Of a stretch of DNA of 64,000 bases, positions 37,113-45,527 are shown piece by piece (the first letter of the stretch is position 1; every line of letters starts with the position of its first letter). Location of the stretch: the NCBI RefSeq assembly GCF_001665605.1, contig NZ_LZSV01000004.1, positions 62,001 to 126,000 of the forward strand, given 5' to 3'. The notes under the pieces are model-generated. The model was not told the origin of the DNA, searched no databases, and saw nothing but the letters and a program-made list of their open reading frames with translations. A program made the position numbers and the translations under genes. This stretch comes from Mycobacterium sp. 852014-50255_SCH5639931. Lineage in GTDB: Bacteria; Actinomycetota; Actinomycetes; Mycobacteriales; Mycobacteriaceae.

Positions 37113-39695
37113 TTACCGCCCGGCCACCTCGATGATGCCGTGGGCCCCGCGTTCGGCGTCGATCATCGCGTGTGACACGAACGGGTATCGACCGGGCTGG
37201 CCGAAGGTCAATTCGACGAATCCACCTTGGGCCGCAAACAATCCGAGGGTCTGGGCACCGCCCGCGCCCGGGCCTCCCTTGCCTCCCAGCCGGTAGTCGC
37301 CCTCGGACCATACGGTGTCGAATTGGCCACCGACGACGTGGAACGAGGTGCCTCGGTTCGGTCCCGCGGCCAGCACCCAGATGCGAACGCGCTCGCCCAC
37401 CCGCGCGGGCAGCGGTGCATGGTCGTATTGGCGGGCATAGCCGTTGAACACCACCAGGTCGGGCTTGTCCGCGGCAACCTTGTCGGCGTCGGCGTCTCCG
37501 CCGGGCGCGCCAAGGTACATCTCGGACTGGACGATCAGATACTCGTGGTCGACGCGCGGCAGGTCTGGCGGGTCGATGATCACCGCCCCGAACATGCCAT
37601 TGGCGATGTGCAGTGACATCGGCATCGTCGAGCAGTGGTAGAGCCAGATACCCGCCCGCGTCGCGGTGAACCGGTATACCAGGCGCTGGCCGGGTTGGAT
37701 GGTCCGCATCGGTTCGTCCGGGGCGAGTGCACCCGCGTGGAAGTCGATCGAATGCCCGGTACTGCCGTCGTTGACGAGGGTGATCTCGAAGACGTCGCCG
37801 ACCTTGCCCCGCAACGTGGGGCCGGGGGCGGTACCCCCAAACGTCCAGAGCCGCTGGGTGATTCCGGGGGAGACCTCCCGTTGAATCTCGGCCACCGGCA
37901 GCGTCACGCGGTGCGGGGCCGCTGCCGGGGGCAGCGTGGCGTCGCGTGCGGCGAAGCCGGGAGCCGGGTCTGCGCTGAGGCTGCGCGCGATATCTGCGGC
38001 GGAGATCGGCGCGGAAGGCGCCGGGGCGTGGTGGCCCTGGTGTGTGGGGGGCATCGGCGCGCCGGTCACCCGGACCGAAAACGTCATGCCCATCTGCCGG
38101 TGTCCGGCCACCGCGCACCAGCCATCGAGGCTGGAACCGATCACCCCGGCATTGAGAACGGCCGACTCGCCCGGCGTGATCCGTCCGGTGCGGGTGCCGT
38201 TGGACAGCACCAGGTCATGTTGGTCGGTGCCTGTGTTGGCAAGGTGGATCTGCAGCCGGTCTCCGGCGGGAACCTCGACCGTGTCCGGCACGAAACGCAT
38301 GCCCTGGATTCGGACCGACGCCGTGGTGGTGTGGCCCGTGGCGGCCACTGCCACCTGCGGCGAGGTACCAATTCCGAGAGACGCGGGGTCCGCGGCCACG
38401 GCGGCCGCGGTCGCCAGCACGACGACCGCGAGTCCGGCGGCGGCGATGCCGAGCCGTCGCCGCGGTGGTGAAACCTGTTGTGCGCCCGGAACCGAGGGCT
38501 TGTCGCGATCGCGGTGTACCCGCCACACCGCCCGAACCAGCAGCGGCAGAAAGGCCGCGTAGGACACCAGCACCAGCATGGATGCCGCGACCCGCACGAG
38601 ACTCGGGGTCGGAAGAACGCAGAGCAGCAGCCCGGCGTTGGCGACCGTCAGCCGCCAAGGCGCCCCCCGCTCCAGCTCGGCTCCGGCCACCAGCGTTGCC
38701 GCACGCCCACCCATCACCACGGGCGCCAGGTAGGTCAGCGACCCGAGCAGCACCTGCACCAGAAAGCCGGCCAGCACCGGCGCGGTGAGTTTGCCGGCCG
38801 CCGCCACCGCCACCGGCCAGGTCGGCGAGATCGCCAGTGCGACGGTGGCGAAGGCCAGCGACCCCATCAGCCAGGCGACACCGGCCAATACCGACAAGGT
38901 CGCAAAGTCGTTGGGCCGCTTGCGGCGAATCTCGTCGAGGTGCGGTCGCAGGACGATCCCGACTGCACCCAGATACCCGACGGCGCCCAGGCCGGCGATC
39001 GGGGGCGAGCCCACCACCGCGCCACCGGCGGTGATGGCCAGGGAGGTCAGCAGCGCCGGCAGCCCGTGGCGGGCGGCCACCTCGACTCCGTTGGCCATCC
39101 GGGTGCGCAGCATCGTCGGCCACAGTGTGACGAGCGTGCCCAGCACCGTGAGCGCCACCCAGCCGAATAAGTTCAGCGCCGCATGCGCGATCACGAACCG
39201 CTCGTGGACATTGCCGGGCAGCGCCGGATTCGCCATCGCCACACCAAGTCCCACGCCGATCGCTAAACAGCCCGTCGCGGCGATGTAGTAACGGACGGTG
39301 ACGCCGAAGCGGGCGGGCAACGCGGTGCGCAGCTGCCGCAGGAGTGTCGCTCCGTGCGCCAGGGCGACGACGCCGACCACGACACCGCCCGTCAACACCA
39401 CTAGCCACCACCGGCCCAGCATGCCCGCGACCACCGTGACGGCGCCGGCGTTGAAGGCGGTGAGGTGCAACACTTCCGCCGTCCGTGCCGGATCGGGCGG
39501 CCGGCGCAGCAACGCATCGGCGAAATGGCGGCTCCAGATCAGGATGGCGTTGCCGGCCGCGCCGAGTGCCAGCAGATGGACCAGGAGCCAGCCGGACATC
39601 GGAAGGAACCGGTGCGCGATCGCCACGACGACGAGCGCAGCGAGCCAGGCGAACACGACCACCCCGACACGCAGATGCCATCCCGAGCGATTCAT
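37113..39695 (-). CDS. membrane-cupredoxin-NirK triple-fusion copper nitrite reductase
   Basis: 860 aa in three parts. Residues 1-420: about twelve hydrophobic helices resembling a heme-copper/NnrS-like membrane module. Residues 450-540: a cupredoxin with type-1 copper ligands in QHDLVL and WCAVAGHRQMGM. Residues 590-860: a NirK-type double cupredoxin. Its ligands are His648, Cys688, His696 and Met701 (type 1) and His653, His687 and His842 (type 2), with Asp651 in HSIDFH and His786 in GTSFHVVGG as the catalytic pair. Predicted to reduce nitrite to NO at the outer membrane face. Starts inside the stop of the NnrS-like gene (ATGA). Confidence 0.88.
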   Translation of the reverse strand: MNRSGWHLRVGVVVFAWLAALVVVAIAHRFLPMSGWLLVHLLALGAAGNAILIWSRHFADALLRRPPDPARTAEVLHLTAFNAGAVTVVAGMLGRWWLVVLTGGVVVGVVALAHGATLLRQLRTALPARFGVTVRYYIAATGCLAIGVGLGVAMANPALPGNVHERFVIAHAALNLFGWVALTVLGTLVTLWPTMLRTRMANGVEVAARHGLPALLTSLAITAGGAVVGSPPIAGLGAVGYLGAVGIVLRPHLDEIRRKRPNDFATLSVLAGVAWLMGSLAFATVALAISPTWPVAVAAAGKLTAPVLAGFLVQVLLGSLTYLAPVVMGGRAATLVAGAELERGAPWRLTVANAGLLLCVLPTPSLVRVAASMLVLVSYAAFLPLLVRAVWRVHRDRDKPSVPGAQQVSPPRRRLGIAAAGLAVVVLATAAAVAADPASLGIGTSPQVAVAATGHTTTASVRIQGMRFVPDTVEVPAGDRLQIHLANTGTDQHDLVLSNGTRTGRITPGESAVLNAGVIGSSLDGWCAVAGHRQMGMTFSVRVTGAPMPPTHQGHHAPAPSAPISAADIARSLSADPAPGFAARDATLPPAAAPHRVTLPVAEIQREVSPGITQRLWTFGGTAPGPTLRGKVGDVFEITLVNDGSTGHSIDFHAGALAPDEPMRTIQPGQRLVYRFTATRAGIWLYHCSTMPMSLHIANGMFGAVIIDPPDLPRVDHEYLIVQSEMYLGAPGGDADADKVAADKPDLVVFNGYARQYDHAPLPARVGERVRIWVLAAGPNRGTSFHVVGGQFDTVWSEGDYRLGGKGGPGAGGAQTLGLFAAQGGFVELTFGQPGRYPFVSHAMIDAERGAHGIIEVAGR

Positions 39696-40783
39696 GCCGG
39701 CACCCGAGTTGCTGCGCGCGCCGCCGAATAACCGGCCACCGCAATGAATCCGAGGACAGCGAAGATGTTCAGTACGCCACCCGCGTGGAGTGCCCAGTGG
39801 ACGCCGCGTGCGTCACCGACCGCCAGCCGAACCAGCAGCGACAGGTGCAACAGCGCGGCTGGGCCGTACATCAAAGGGGTGTAGGGCAGCGGGCGACGCA
39901 ACACGGCGGGCAGGATCACGGGCGCGTGCGCCATGATCATCGAAAGCACAAAGCCGAGCATCACCGCGTGCACCACCGCGTCATAGCCGGCACCGGAACG
40001 GATTTGGCCGATGAGCAGCCAGGTCGACGCCGGCACCAGCAACCACACGTAACCGGCAAGCAGGCACAGCGCCATGTATCGGGTCAGGCCCGTCGCGCGC
40101 ACGGTGTGGCGAGCGACATCGAACCGGCCCAGCCACACCACCGTTGCCAGCAGCGCCGCGCCGAGCACCGGGTAGCCGGGCACCGGCCACAGCAACGCGG
40201 CGACGGTACCGGCGACCATCACCACCGCGACGACGATCAGCAGCGTCTCGGCGGGGGTATCGTGCATCGTCACGCGGGCGAGCTCGAGGCGCTCGCCGAC
40301 GATCGTGAGGATGAGAAAACCCGACAGCCAGGGCAACAGGTCGGGAACCGGCACACCGCCCAGCCACAACAGCGCCGCACCGGTCGCCAGCACCGCGCCG
40401 GCCACCTGGACCAGAATCGCGATGTCGGCAGACCGCCGCCACAACGACACATAGACCGCAACCAGCATCGCGGACCCGGCGAGCAGTAGCACACCGCCAA
40501 GGTTTCGGGGTGCCGGTCCGATCAACAGCACCGCACCGGCGCCGAGGAATGCCGGGCCCAGGTAGGCCCACCATCGACGCGCGGCCACGGCTCGCTCCAG
40601 CGCGACCACCGTGCCGACGAACCCGAGCACCAGTAGGACGCCGTGCACTTCACCCAGCCGCGTCGTCGTGAACGGTGCGGGCAGGCCGAGGAGCCCCAGC
40701 GCCGCATCGAGTCCGGCCAAGAGCGCGAACCCGCCGGGAACCAGTAGCAGCGCTCGGGCTGGGATTCGCCGGTCAGTCACCAT
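39692..40783 (-). CDS. NnrS-like multi-pass membrane protein
   Basis: 363 aa from the ATG at 40783, about twelve hydrophobic helices. Conserved-looking His residues lie in LGEVHGVLLVLGF, ELARVTMHDTP, VHAVMLGFVLSMIMAHAPVI and LLHLSLLVRLAV, the pattern of NnrS, a heme/copper membrane protein linked to nitric-oxide stress. Located between a regulator and the NirK fusion, with overlaps at both ends (11 bases upstream, ATGA downstream). Role inferred: supports nitrite/NO metabolism with the fusion protein. Confidence 0.75.
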   Translation of the reverse strand: MVTDRRIPARALLLVPGGFALLAGLDAALGLLGLPAPFTTTRLGEVHGVLLVLGFVGTVVALERAVAARRWWAYLGPAFLGAGAVLLIGPAPRNLGGVLLLAGSAMLVAVYVSLWRRSADIAILVQVAGAVLATGAALLWLGGVPVPDLLPWLSGFLILTIVGERLELARVTMHDTPAETLLIVVAVVMVAGTVAALLWPVPGYPVLGAALLATVVWLGRFDVARHTVRATGLTRYMALCLLAGYVWLLVPASTWLLIGQIRSGAGYDAVVHAVMLGFVLSMIMAHAPVILPAVLRRPLPYTPLMYGPAALLHLSLLVRLAVGDARGVHWALHAGGVLNIFAVLGFIAVAGYSAARAATRVPA

Positions 40784-41483
40784 GTCGCACAACGGGATCG
40801 GGCAGGAACAGCCGGCAGGCGCCGGGTTCGGCGAACGGAATGAGATCGAGTCCGCGGCCGCTGGGGGCGCCCAGCCGCTCCAGCATTCCCCCGACGATGC
40901 CGAGGTGGACCTGACAGACGACGGTGGGATAACGGCGTGCGGCGTCCAGCAACGGACAGCGGCGCAACGCGATGCCTCGCCGGGCGTCCGGGGCGCCTTT
41001 TTCGTCGTCGGGTGCGAAGCCGAGGCGGGTGAGCGCCTCGAGCACGGACTGCCGCGGATCGCTGCCGGCCTGATTCCCCTCGTCGATGAGTTCGCGCCCC
41101 CACTCGATGCCGGCGGCCCGCGCATCGCGCTCGGGGTGGGCGCTGGTGCGAGCCAGATGACCGGCCAGTGCGGTCGCCAGACCCGCGTAATCGCGGACCG
41201 CGACCGCGGGGTCGGCGGCCGACACGCGATACAACGTCGCCGGACGTCCGCGTCCGAGTGCGGTTGCCGTGGAGCGCTCCACAAGCCCGAGCCCAACGAC
41301 CGCGTCGAGGTGTTCTCGAACAGTGTTGGGGTGCAGATCAAGGGCGGTGGCGGTGTCGGCGACCCGGACCGGGGAGTGCGCGCGCACGTATTCGAGTACG
41401 CGCAGCCGCTGCCCGGACAGCGCTACCGGGGACCGGAGCACCGGCGTCGGTTCGGGCCCCAGAACAGCCAAACCTTTTTTCAC
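40773..41483 (-). CDS. HTH regulator with C-terminal Cys cluster (SufR-like), regulator A
   Basis: 236 aa. Winged-helix N-terminus (LRVLEYVRAHSPVRVADTA, then LHPNTVREHLDAVVGLGLVE). The C-terminal half has three Cys placed C-x13-C-x32-C (RRCPLLDAARRYPTVVCQ and PGACRLFLP), as in SufR-type regulators that hold an iron-sulfur cluster. It heads the operon with the NnrS-like and NirK-fusion genes, so an NO- or oxygen-sensing switch for nitrite reduction is likely. TACACT lies seven bases before the GTG start: a leaderless transcript. A paralogue is at 54017. Confidence 0.82.
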   Translation of the reverse strand: MKKGLAVLGPEPTPVLRSPVALSGQRLRVLEYVRAHSPVRVADTATALDLHPNTVREHLDAVVGLGLVERSTATALGRGRPATLYRVSAADPAVAVRDYAGLATALAGHLARTSAHPERDARAAGIEWGRELIDEGNQAGSDPRQSVLEALTRLGFAPDDEKGAPDARRGIALRRCPLLDAARRYPTVVCQVHLGIVGGMLERLGAPSGRGLDLIPFAEPGACRLFLPDPVVRHGD

Positions 41484-41485
41484 GG

Positions 41486-41503
41486 AATTTAGTGTAGTAA
41501 ATT
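41486..41503. promoter_or_regulatory. palindromic operator overlapping the regulator A promoter
   Basis: AATTTA-GTGTAG-TAAATT, perfect six-base arms. On the minus strand its centre is TACACT, the -10 element seven bases before the regulator's start. Binding would give direct autorepression and could also act on the divergent hemerythrin gene. Confidence 0.6.
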
Positions 41504-41577
41504 AGAGGGGAATGCACATAGGGCAATGAGTCACATTCGCTCAGCGGAGCTTCTGGACTCGACGGGAAGGAACCAAC

Positions 41578-42345
41578 ATGCCAGCCAACGATGTGATCGT
41601 CGCGTCCACAGCTGCTGACGCCGAGGCTGTCGAAGCCATCAAGGGTCATCACGCTCAGCTCGCCGGACAGCTTGCGGTGCTCACCGATGCGATGCTGTGG
41701 GCGGTCGAGCGCGGTGCGGAGTTCGAGCCGGCGCGGGCCGCGGCCCTGGTCTTCCTGACCGGCGAGTTGTTGCCGCACGCCGCCGCCGAAGAGGACCGCC
41801 TGTACCCGGCCGCCACCCGCACCGAGCGCGCGCGACCGCTTGTCGAATCGATGATCGCGGTGCACCGCATCATCGGCTCACTCGTCGAGCGCATCCGCAT
41901 CGAGCCACCGCTGCGCGCGGCCGCGTCCGGCCACGCCCTGCGGGTGGTGTTCGACGCCCACCTGACCGACGAGAACGAGCGGATCCTGCCGATCGTGGCC
42001 GGCGATCCGGAGGTCTCCCTCGTCGAGGTGACCCACGGGATGCACGAACTCCTCGGCCATGCCCACCCAACCAACGGCGCCGAGCCATCGCACACTTGCG
42101 GCTGTGGCGAAGCCGATACCGACGCTCCCGTGCTCGACGTTCGCGACGTGCCGCACTCGATCCGGCATGCCACCGTGTTCGGCGCGTTCGACGCCGTTCC
42201 GGCCGGCGGCGCGCTGGTGCTGGTGGCTCCCCATGATCCAATCCCGCTCCTGCACCAACTTGACCACCGCGCCTCGGGCCGGCTCGAAATTCAGTACGAG
42301 CAGCGCGGGCCGGAGGCCTGGCGGCTGCGCCTGACCAGGCGGTAG
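41578..42345 (+). CDS. hemerythrin-like and DUF2249 two-domain protein
   Basis: 255 aa. Residues 15-155 form a hemerythrin-like helical bundle with His/Glu ligands in KGHHAQLAG, LLPHAAAEEDRLYP, AVHRIIGSL and FDAHLTDENERILP. A short linker with HTCGCGEAD follows. Residues 180-255 are DUF2249 (VLDVRDVPHSIRHATVFGAF, APHDPIPLLHQLDHR). This pair is repeatedly found with NnrS and nitrite/NO genes. Divergent from regulator A and probably under the same operator. GGAAGGAA precedes the ATG. An oxygen- or NO-binding role is inferred. Confidence 0.85.
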   Translation: MPANDVIVASTAADAEAVEAIKGHHAQLAGQLAVLTDAMLWAVERGAEFEPARAAALVFLTGELLPHAAAEEDRLYPAATRTERARPLVESMIAVHRIIGSLVERIRIEPPLRAAASGHALRVVFDAHLTDENERILPIVAGDPEVSLVEVTHGMHELLGHAHPTNGAEPSHTCGCGEADTDAPVLDVRDVPHSIRHATVFGAFDAVPAGGALVLVAPHDPIPLLHQLDHRASGRLEIQYEQRGPEAWRLRLTRR

Positions 42346-42413
42346 GCGGCCGCTACTTCAAACAGACAGCTCGAAATCCGTTGTGACGCAGCAGACTCAG
42401 CGTCAGCCGAACA

Positions 42414-42605
42414 CTAGTCTGCGCGGGATAACGCCGCGCGAGGGCACGCTTCGATGGCCTGCTCGACCAGCGTCTCCTGCTCGACGGGTACGGGGTCGGT
42501 GATGACCACGGCGTATTCGTCGTCGTCGAGTTGGAAAACCTTCGGGGCGACATTGACACAGAAGGCGTTGCCCTCACAGCGATCACGGTCTACCACGACG
42601 CGCAT
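42414..42605 (-). CDS. 3Fe-4S ferredoxin (mycobacterial CXX?XXC type)
   Basis: 63 aa. Cluster motif CEGNAFC with a later ACP (EACPRAALSRAD); the middle position usually His or Cys is Asn here, the variable position of mycobacterial P450-type ferredoxins. Small single-domain electron carrier. No P450 or ferredoxin reductase lies beside it, so its partner is unknown; the diiron, NirK or hemerythrin neighbours are possible but unproven. Preceded by AGGAGG. Confidence 0.87.
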   Translation of the reverse strand: MRVVVDRDRCEGNAFCVNVAPKVFQLDDDEYAVVITDPVPVEQETLVEQAIEACPRAALSRAD

Positions 42606-42669
42606 GAGAATCCTCCTTTAGTCCGACACGGGCCGTCGGATGGGCTGTGGGGAGCGCAACAGTCGAACC

Positions 42670-43146
42670 TCACCCACCCGCTTGCTGGCATACCCATCCA
42701 TCCGGGGCGCGGCCGGTCTTGATGAACCGGCGCAGTTCCGCGTTCGTTTGTGGTGGTACGTCGGTGTCCGCGTTGGGATAGATGACCGGCTCCTCTTTTG
42801 AGTTGTGCTGGTGAAGTTGGTCCAGCAGCTGCACGCACGTATCCCTGAGCCGCGTACTGTCATTTCCGTCAGCGAGCAGATCCGTCAGCGCGTCCATGGT
42901 GCGCCACAGCTGGCCATGCTCGCGCATCATCACGAAGATCGGCATCACGATTCCGGCGTCGCGAAGCGGTGGGAACAGGAACACCTCTTCGAGGTAGACG
43001 TGCCGGCGCAGCGTTTCCAACGTCTCGGTTAGTAGTTCGTGCTGCACGCCGCCGCAATCGAGCTTCGCGATGAAAGCCTCTATCGCAACATCGATTTCGC
43101 GGTGTTCCCGCGTCAGATCGGCAGCTAGAGTCGGATCGCGCATCAT
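42670..43146 (-). CDS. hemerythrin HHE-domain protein
   Basis: 158 aa four-helix bundle. Metal ligands are visible in REHREIDVAIEAF, RRHVYLEEVFLFP, MREHGQLWRTMD and LHQHNSKEEPVIYP, the classical pattern for a non-heme diiron site that binds O2 or NO. The C-terminus (LRRFIKTGRAPDGW) resembles the tail of Cys-poor YtfE/DUF-type repair proteins. Thirteen bases separate it from the osmC-like gene upstream, so they probably share a transcript that starts at the GTTTACACAAG operator. Confidence 0.87.
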   Translation of the reverse strand: MMRDPTLAADLTREHREIDVAIEAFIAKLDCGGVQHELLTETLETLRRHVYLEEVFLFPPLRDAGIVMPIFVMMREHGQLWRTMDALTDLLADGNDSTRLRDTCVQLLDQLHQHNSKEEPVIYPNADTDVPPQTNAELRRFIKTGRAPDGWVCQQAGG

Positions 43147-43159
43147 CTGCTACCTCGCG

Positions 43160-43627
43160 TCAGCCCGCGGGACGGACGGATTCGCTTTCGTCCAGCTCGG
43201 CGTCGACACTGATCGTGGCGCCGGCGAACAGTCGCGATACCGGACATAAGGCAGCAGCCTGGCCCACCACGGCGGCGAACGCTTCGTCGTCCAGGCCCGC
43301 GACCTGCGCCCTGACTTTCAATCGCGAGGTGGTGATCGTCGGGACTCCGTCGACCGCGTCCAGGGTGACGGTGGCCGTGACGTCGAGTCGCTGTGGCGGC
43401 GTGTGGTTTTCGCCCAGCTTCAACGCCAATGCCATCGCGAAACATGACGAGTGTGCCGCCGCCGCCAGCTCTTCGGGGCTGGTCTTGCCGCCCGGCTGCT
43501 CGGTCCGGGAGGCCCAGGTCAACGGCAGGCCATCCAGGGCTGCGCTGCTGCCTCGCGACAGCGTGCCTTGACCAGAGGCCAGCGGGCCTTCCCATACGGT
43601 CTGCGTGGCCCGTTCGGCAATGCTCAT
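43160..43627 (-). CDS. OsmC-family peroxidase (organic hydroperoxide resistance)
   Basis: 155 aa from the ATG at 43627 (MSIAERATQTVWEG). Catalytic Cys pair: AAHSSCFAMALAL near residue 57 and AAALCPVSRLFAG near residue 122, both in the positions of OsmC/Ohr. Reduces organic hydroperoxides through the Cys thiols. RBS-like AAGGGG precedes the ATG. A palindromic operator lies 34 bp upstream, shared with two other loci. Likely cotranscribed with the downstream hemerythrin. Confidence 0.9.
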   Translation of the reverse strand: MSIAERATQTVWEGPLASGQGTLSRGSSAALDGLPLTWASRTEQPGGKTSPEELAAAAHSSCFAMALALKLGENHTPPQRLDVTATVTLDAVDGVPTITTSRLKVRAQVAGLDDEAFAAVVGQAAALCPVSRLFAGATISVDAELDESESVRPAG

Positions 43628-43660
43628 GCTCCTTGACCCCTTTCCAGGGTGCGTGAGGTT

Positions 43661-43683
43661 TTTACAAATGGTACTTGTGTAAA
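43661..43683 (-). promoter_or_regulatory. palindromic operator copy A (before osmC-like)
   Basis: On the minus strand: TTTACACAAG, then TACCA, then TTTGTAAA. It shares GTTTACACAAG and a 3' TTGTA-AAA block with copies at 56073 and 58053. Confidence 0.65.
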
Positions 43684-43850
43684 CTCTAGACCGCGCCACG
43701 CGCATTGACTAGAGCGATCCTGGGAGGTGAGCATGGTCGACGCCGACTGTCCCCATCGAACGCGGTGCATGCCATGCGTGAGCGAGCGGTGACGTGGGCC
43801 AGGACGTTCACCTTTCACGCAGACGCTTAGTCTCCGGCGCCCAACGGGCG

Positions 43851-43862
43851 TACCCTGCGAGG
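43851..43862 (+). promoter_or_regulatory. leaderless-type promoter of the CBS/zinc-ribbon gene
   Basis: TACCCT (TANNNT -10) is followed by six bases and the GTG start at 43863. No ribosome site is present, which supports a leaderless transcript. Confidence 0.5.
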
Positions 43863-44369
43863 GTGGATCCGCAGGACAGCAAAGCGGTTTCGCTGCTACA
43901 CGTAACAGCCGGCGACATCATGACCTCGCCGGTGATCACCGTCCTGCCCGATGCTTCGAGACAACAGGTGGCTGACACCCTGACCCGGCACGGGATCAGC
44001 GGAGTGCCCGTCGTCGACGAGGCTGGCACGCTTCTGGGACTTGTCAGCGAGTACGACCTGCTGATCAAGGCAGACGCGGCAGCGCACGAGCTGATGACGA
44101 CTGCGGTTATCACCGTTACCGCGGGCAGCCCTGCCGAAGATATTCGGCACCTTCTGATCGACCGGCGTATTCGCCGGGTTCCGGTGATGCGGGAGGGCCG
44201 CCTGGTCGGGATCGTGAGCCGCCATGACCTGGTGGCCATGATGGCCACCGAATGGGCGTGTCAGGTATGCGGCGAGCCGGTGCGCGGTGAGCAGCCCCCG
44301 GCCACCTGTCCGAAGTGTCACGCGCGGAGCACGCAATTCGAGTTGCAAGAGCAGCCGCCGGGCGCGTAA
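43863..44369 (+). CDS. two-CBS protein with C-terminal zinc ribbon (Hrp1-like)
   Basis: 168 aa from GTG 43863. Two CBS motifs (VTAGDIMTSPVITVLPDASR and ELMTTAVITVTAGSPAEDIR, each followed by RVPVM/GVPVV-type strands) and a tail with two CxxC pairs (CQVCGEPV and CPKCHARS) that should bind zinc. Related to Rv2626c/Hrp1, a DosR-regulon CBS protein, but with the extra ribbon. Nucleotide sensing is inferred. It precedes the dehydrogenase operon by about 50 bp and may be cotranscribed with it. Confidence 0.85.
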   Translation: MDPQDSKAVSLLHVTAGDIMTSPVITVLPDASRQQVADTLTRHGISGVPVVDEAGTLLGLVSEYDLLIKADAAAHELMTTAVITVTAGSPAEDIRHLLIDRRIRRVPVMREGRLVGIVSRHDLVAMMATEWACQVCGEPVRGEQPPATCPKCHARSTQFELQEQPPGA

Positions 44370-44423
44370 GTAGCTGTCTCAATGCCTAACTCGTTGGGCG
44401 ATCGCAGGGAAGCAGGAGGGCAG

Positions 44424-45527
44424 ATGAGCATCCAGCCCACTCCGATCGATCCGAGAACCGTCCCCGATGCGCCCGGCGGACTCCCGGCTGGGGAACCCGC
44501 GGAGACACTGCGCGACTACTACCGGCAGATGGTCTTGATCCGGGCGTTCGAACTGCGGGCGGCGGAAATGTACCAGCGGGCGAAGATCGGTGGATATTGC
44601 CATCTCAACCTCGGCGAGGAAGCCACGGTGGTTGGCCTGATGGCGGCGCTCGAGCCACATGACTACCTCTTCACCACGTATCGCGACCACGGCTACGCCC
44701 TTGCCCGCGGCGTCGAGCCGGGCCGCGTCATGGCCGAACTGTTCGGCAAGGCCGCCGGCGTGTCCGGGGGCCGCGGCGGCTCGATGCATCTGTTTGATCG
44801 CAAGCTGCGCCTACTCGGCGGATACGGCATCGTCGGCGGGCAGATCCCGCCGGCCACCGGTGCGGCGCTCGCGCTCGCCCACCGCGGGCCGCCCGGTCGG
44901 AACGCGGAGGCGGTGATGTGTGTGCTCGGCGACGGCACCACCAACATCGGCGCGTTTCACGAATCGCTCAATCTGGCCGGGCTGTGGCGGTTGCCGATCG
45001 TGTACGTGATCGTCAACAACGGCTTGGGTATGGGGACCCCGGTGGAGAAGGCGGCCGCCGAACCCGACCTGTACAAGCGCGGCTGCTCCTACCGCCTCCC
45101 TGGCGAACGGGTCGACGGCGACGACGTTGTCGCGGTGCGCGACGCCGCCCGGGCCGCCTTGGTGCGCGCACGCACCGAACGTCAGCCGGGTCTGATCGAG
45201 GCGGTCTGCCAGCGGCTGCGTGGTCATTCGGTGGTGGATCCTGCCAAGTACCGGTCCCGCGAGGAGACGGAGCGGCTACGTCGGCTCGACTCCGTTCCGG
45301 CATTTCGCGTGCGGTTGCTCGAGGCGGGCGTCCTCGATGACGAGGCGGCTCAGCACATCGAGGAGCAGGCCGAGACGCAGGTCGATACTGCTGTGGAATT
45401 CGCCGATACCAGCCCCGACCCGAAAACGAGCGAGCTGTTCGACTACGTCTATGCGACGGCGGTAACCAATGCGCCACACCAACTTCCGGGCGATCCAGTG
45501 GTGCTCGGCCGGGTGGAACAGCCATGA
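44424..45527 (+). CDS. pyruvate dehydrogenase-type E1 alpha subunit
   Basis: 367 aa from ATG 44424, with AGGAGGG four to five bases upstream; an in-frame ATG at 44382 lacks such a site. Thiamine-diphosphate motif GDGTTNIGAFHES... closing with VNN 28 residues later, plus the activation loop GHSVVDPAKYRSREE. Decarboxylates a 2-oxo acid (pyruvate, acetoin or branched-chain) together with the E1 beta subunit; sequence does not settle which. Overlaps the next gene by four bases. Confidence 0.9.
   Translation: MSIQPTPIDPRTVPDAPGGLPAGEPAETLRDYYRQMVLIRAFELRAAEMYQRAKIGGYCHLNLGEEATVVGLMAALEPHDYLFTTYRDHGYALARGVEPGRVMAELFGKAAGVSGGRGGSMHLFDRKLRLLGGYGIVGGQIPPATGAALALAHRGPPGRNAEAVMCVLGDGTTNIGAFHESLNLAGLWRLPIVYVIVNNGLGMGTPVEKAAAEPDLYKRGCSYRLPGERVDGDDVVAVRDAARAALVRARTERQPGLIEAVCQRLRGHSVVDPAKYRSREETERLRRLDSVPAFRVRLLEAGVLDDEAAQHIEEQAETQVDTAVEFADTSPDPKTSELFDYVYATAVTNAPHQLPGDPVVLGRVEQP

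Noticed and set aside
36658..38118. 486-codon minus-strand open frame across the nirK-fusion end
   Set aside because: Out-of-frame reading of the copper protein and the cupin antisense; Arg/Gly-rich, no family motif.
43725..43760. Half DosR site (GACTGTCCCCAT) before the CBS gene
   Set aside because: Only one half matches; the left half is absent.
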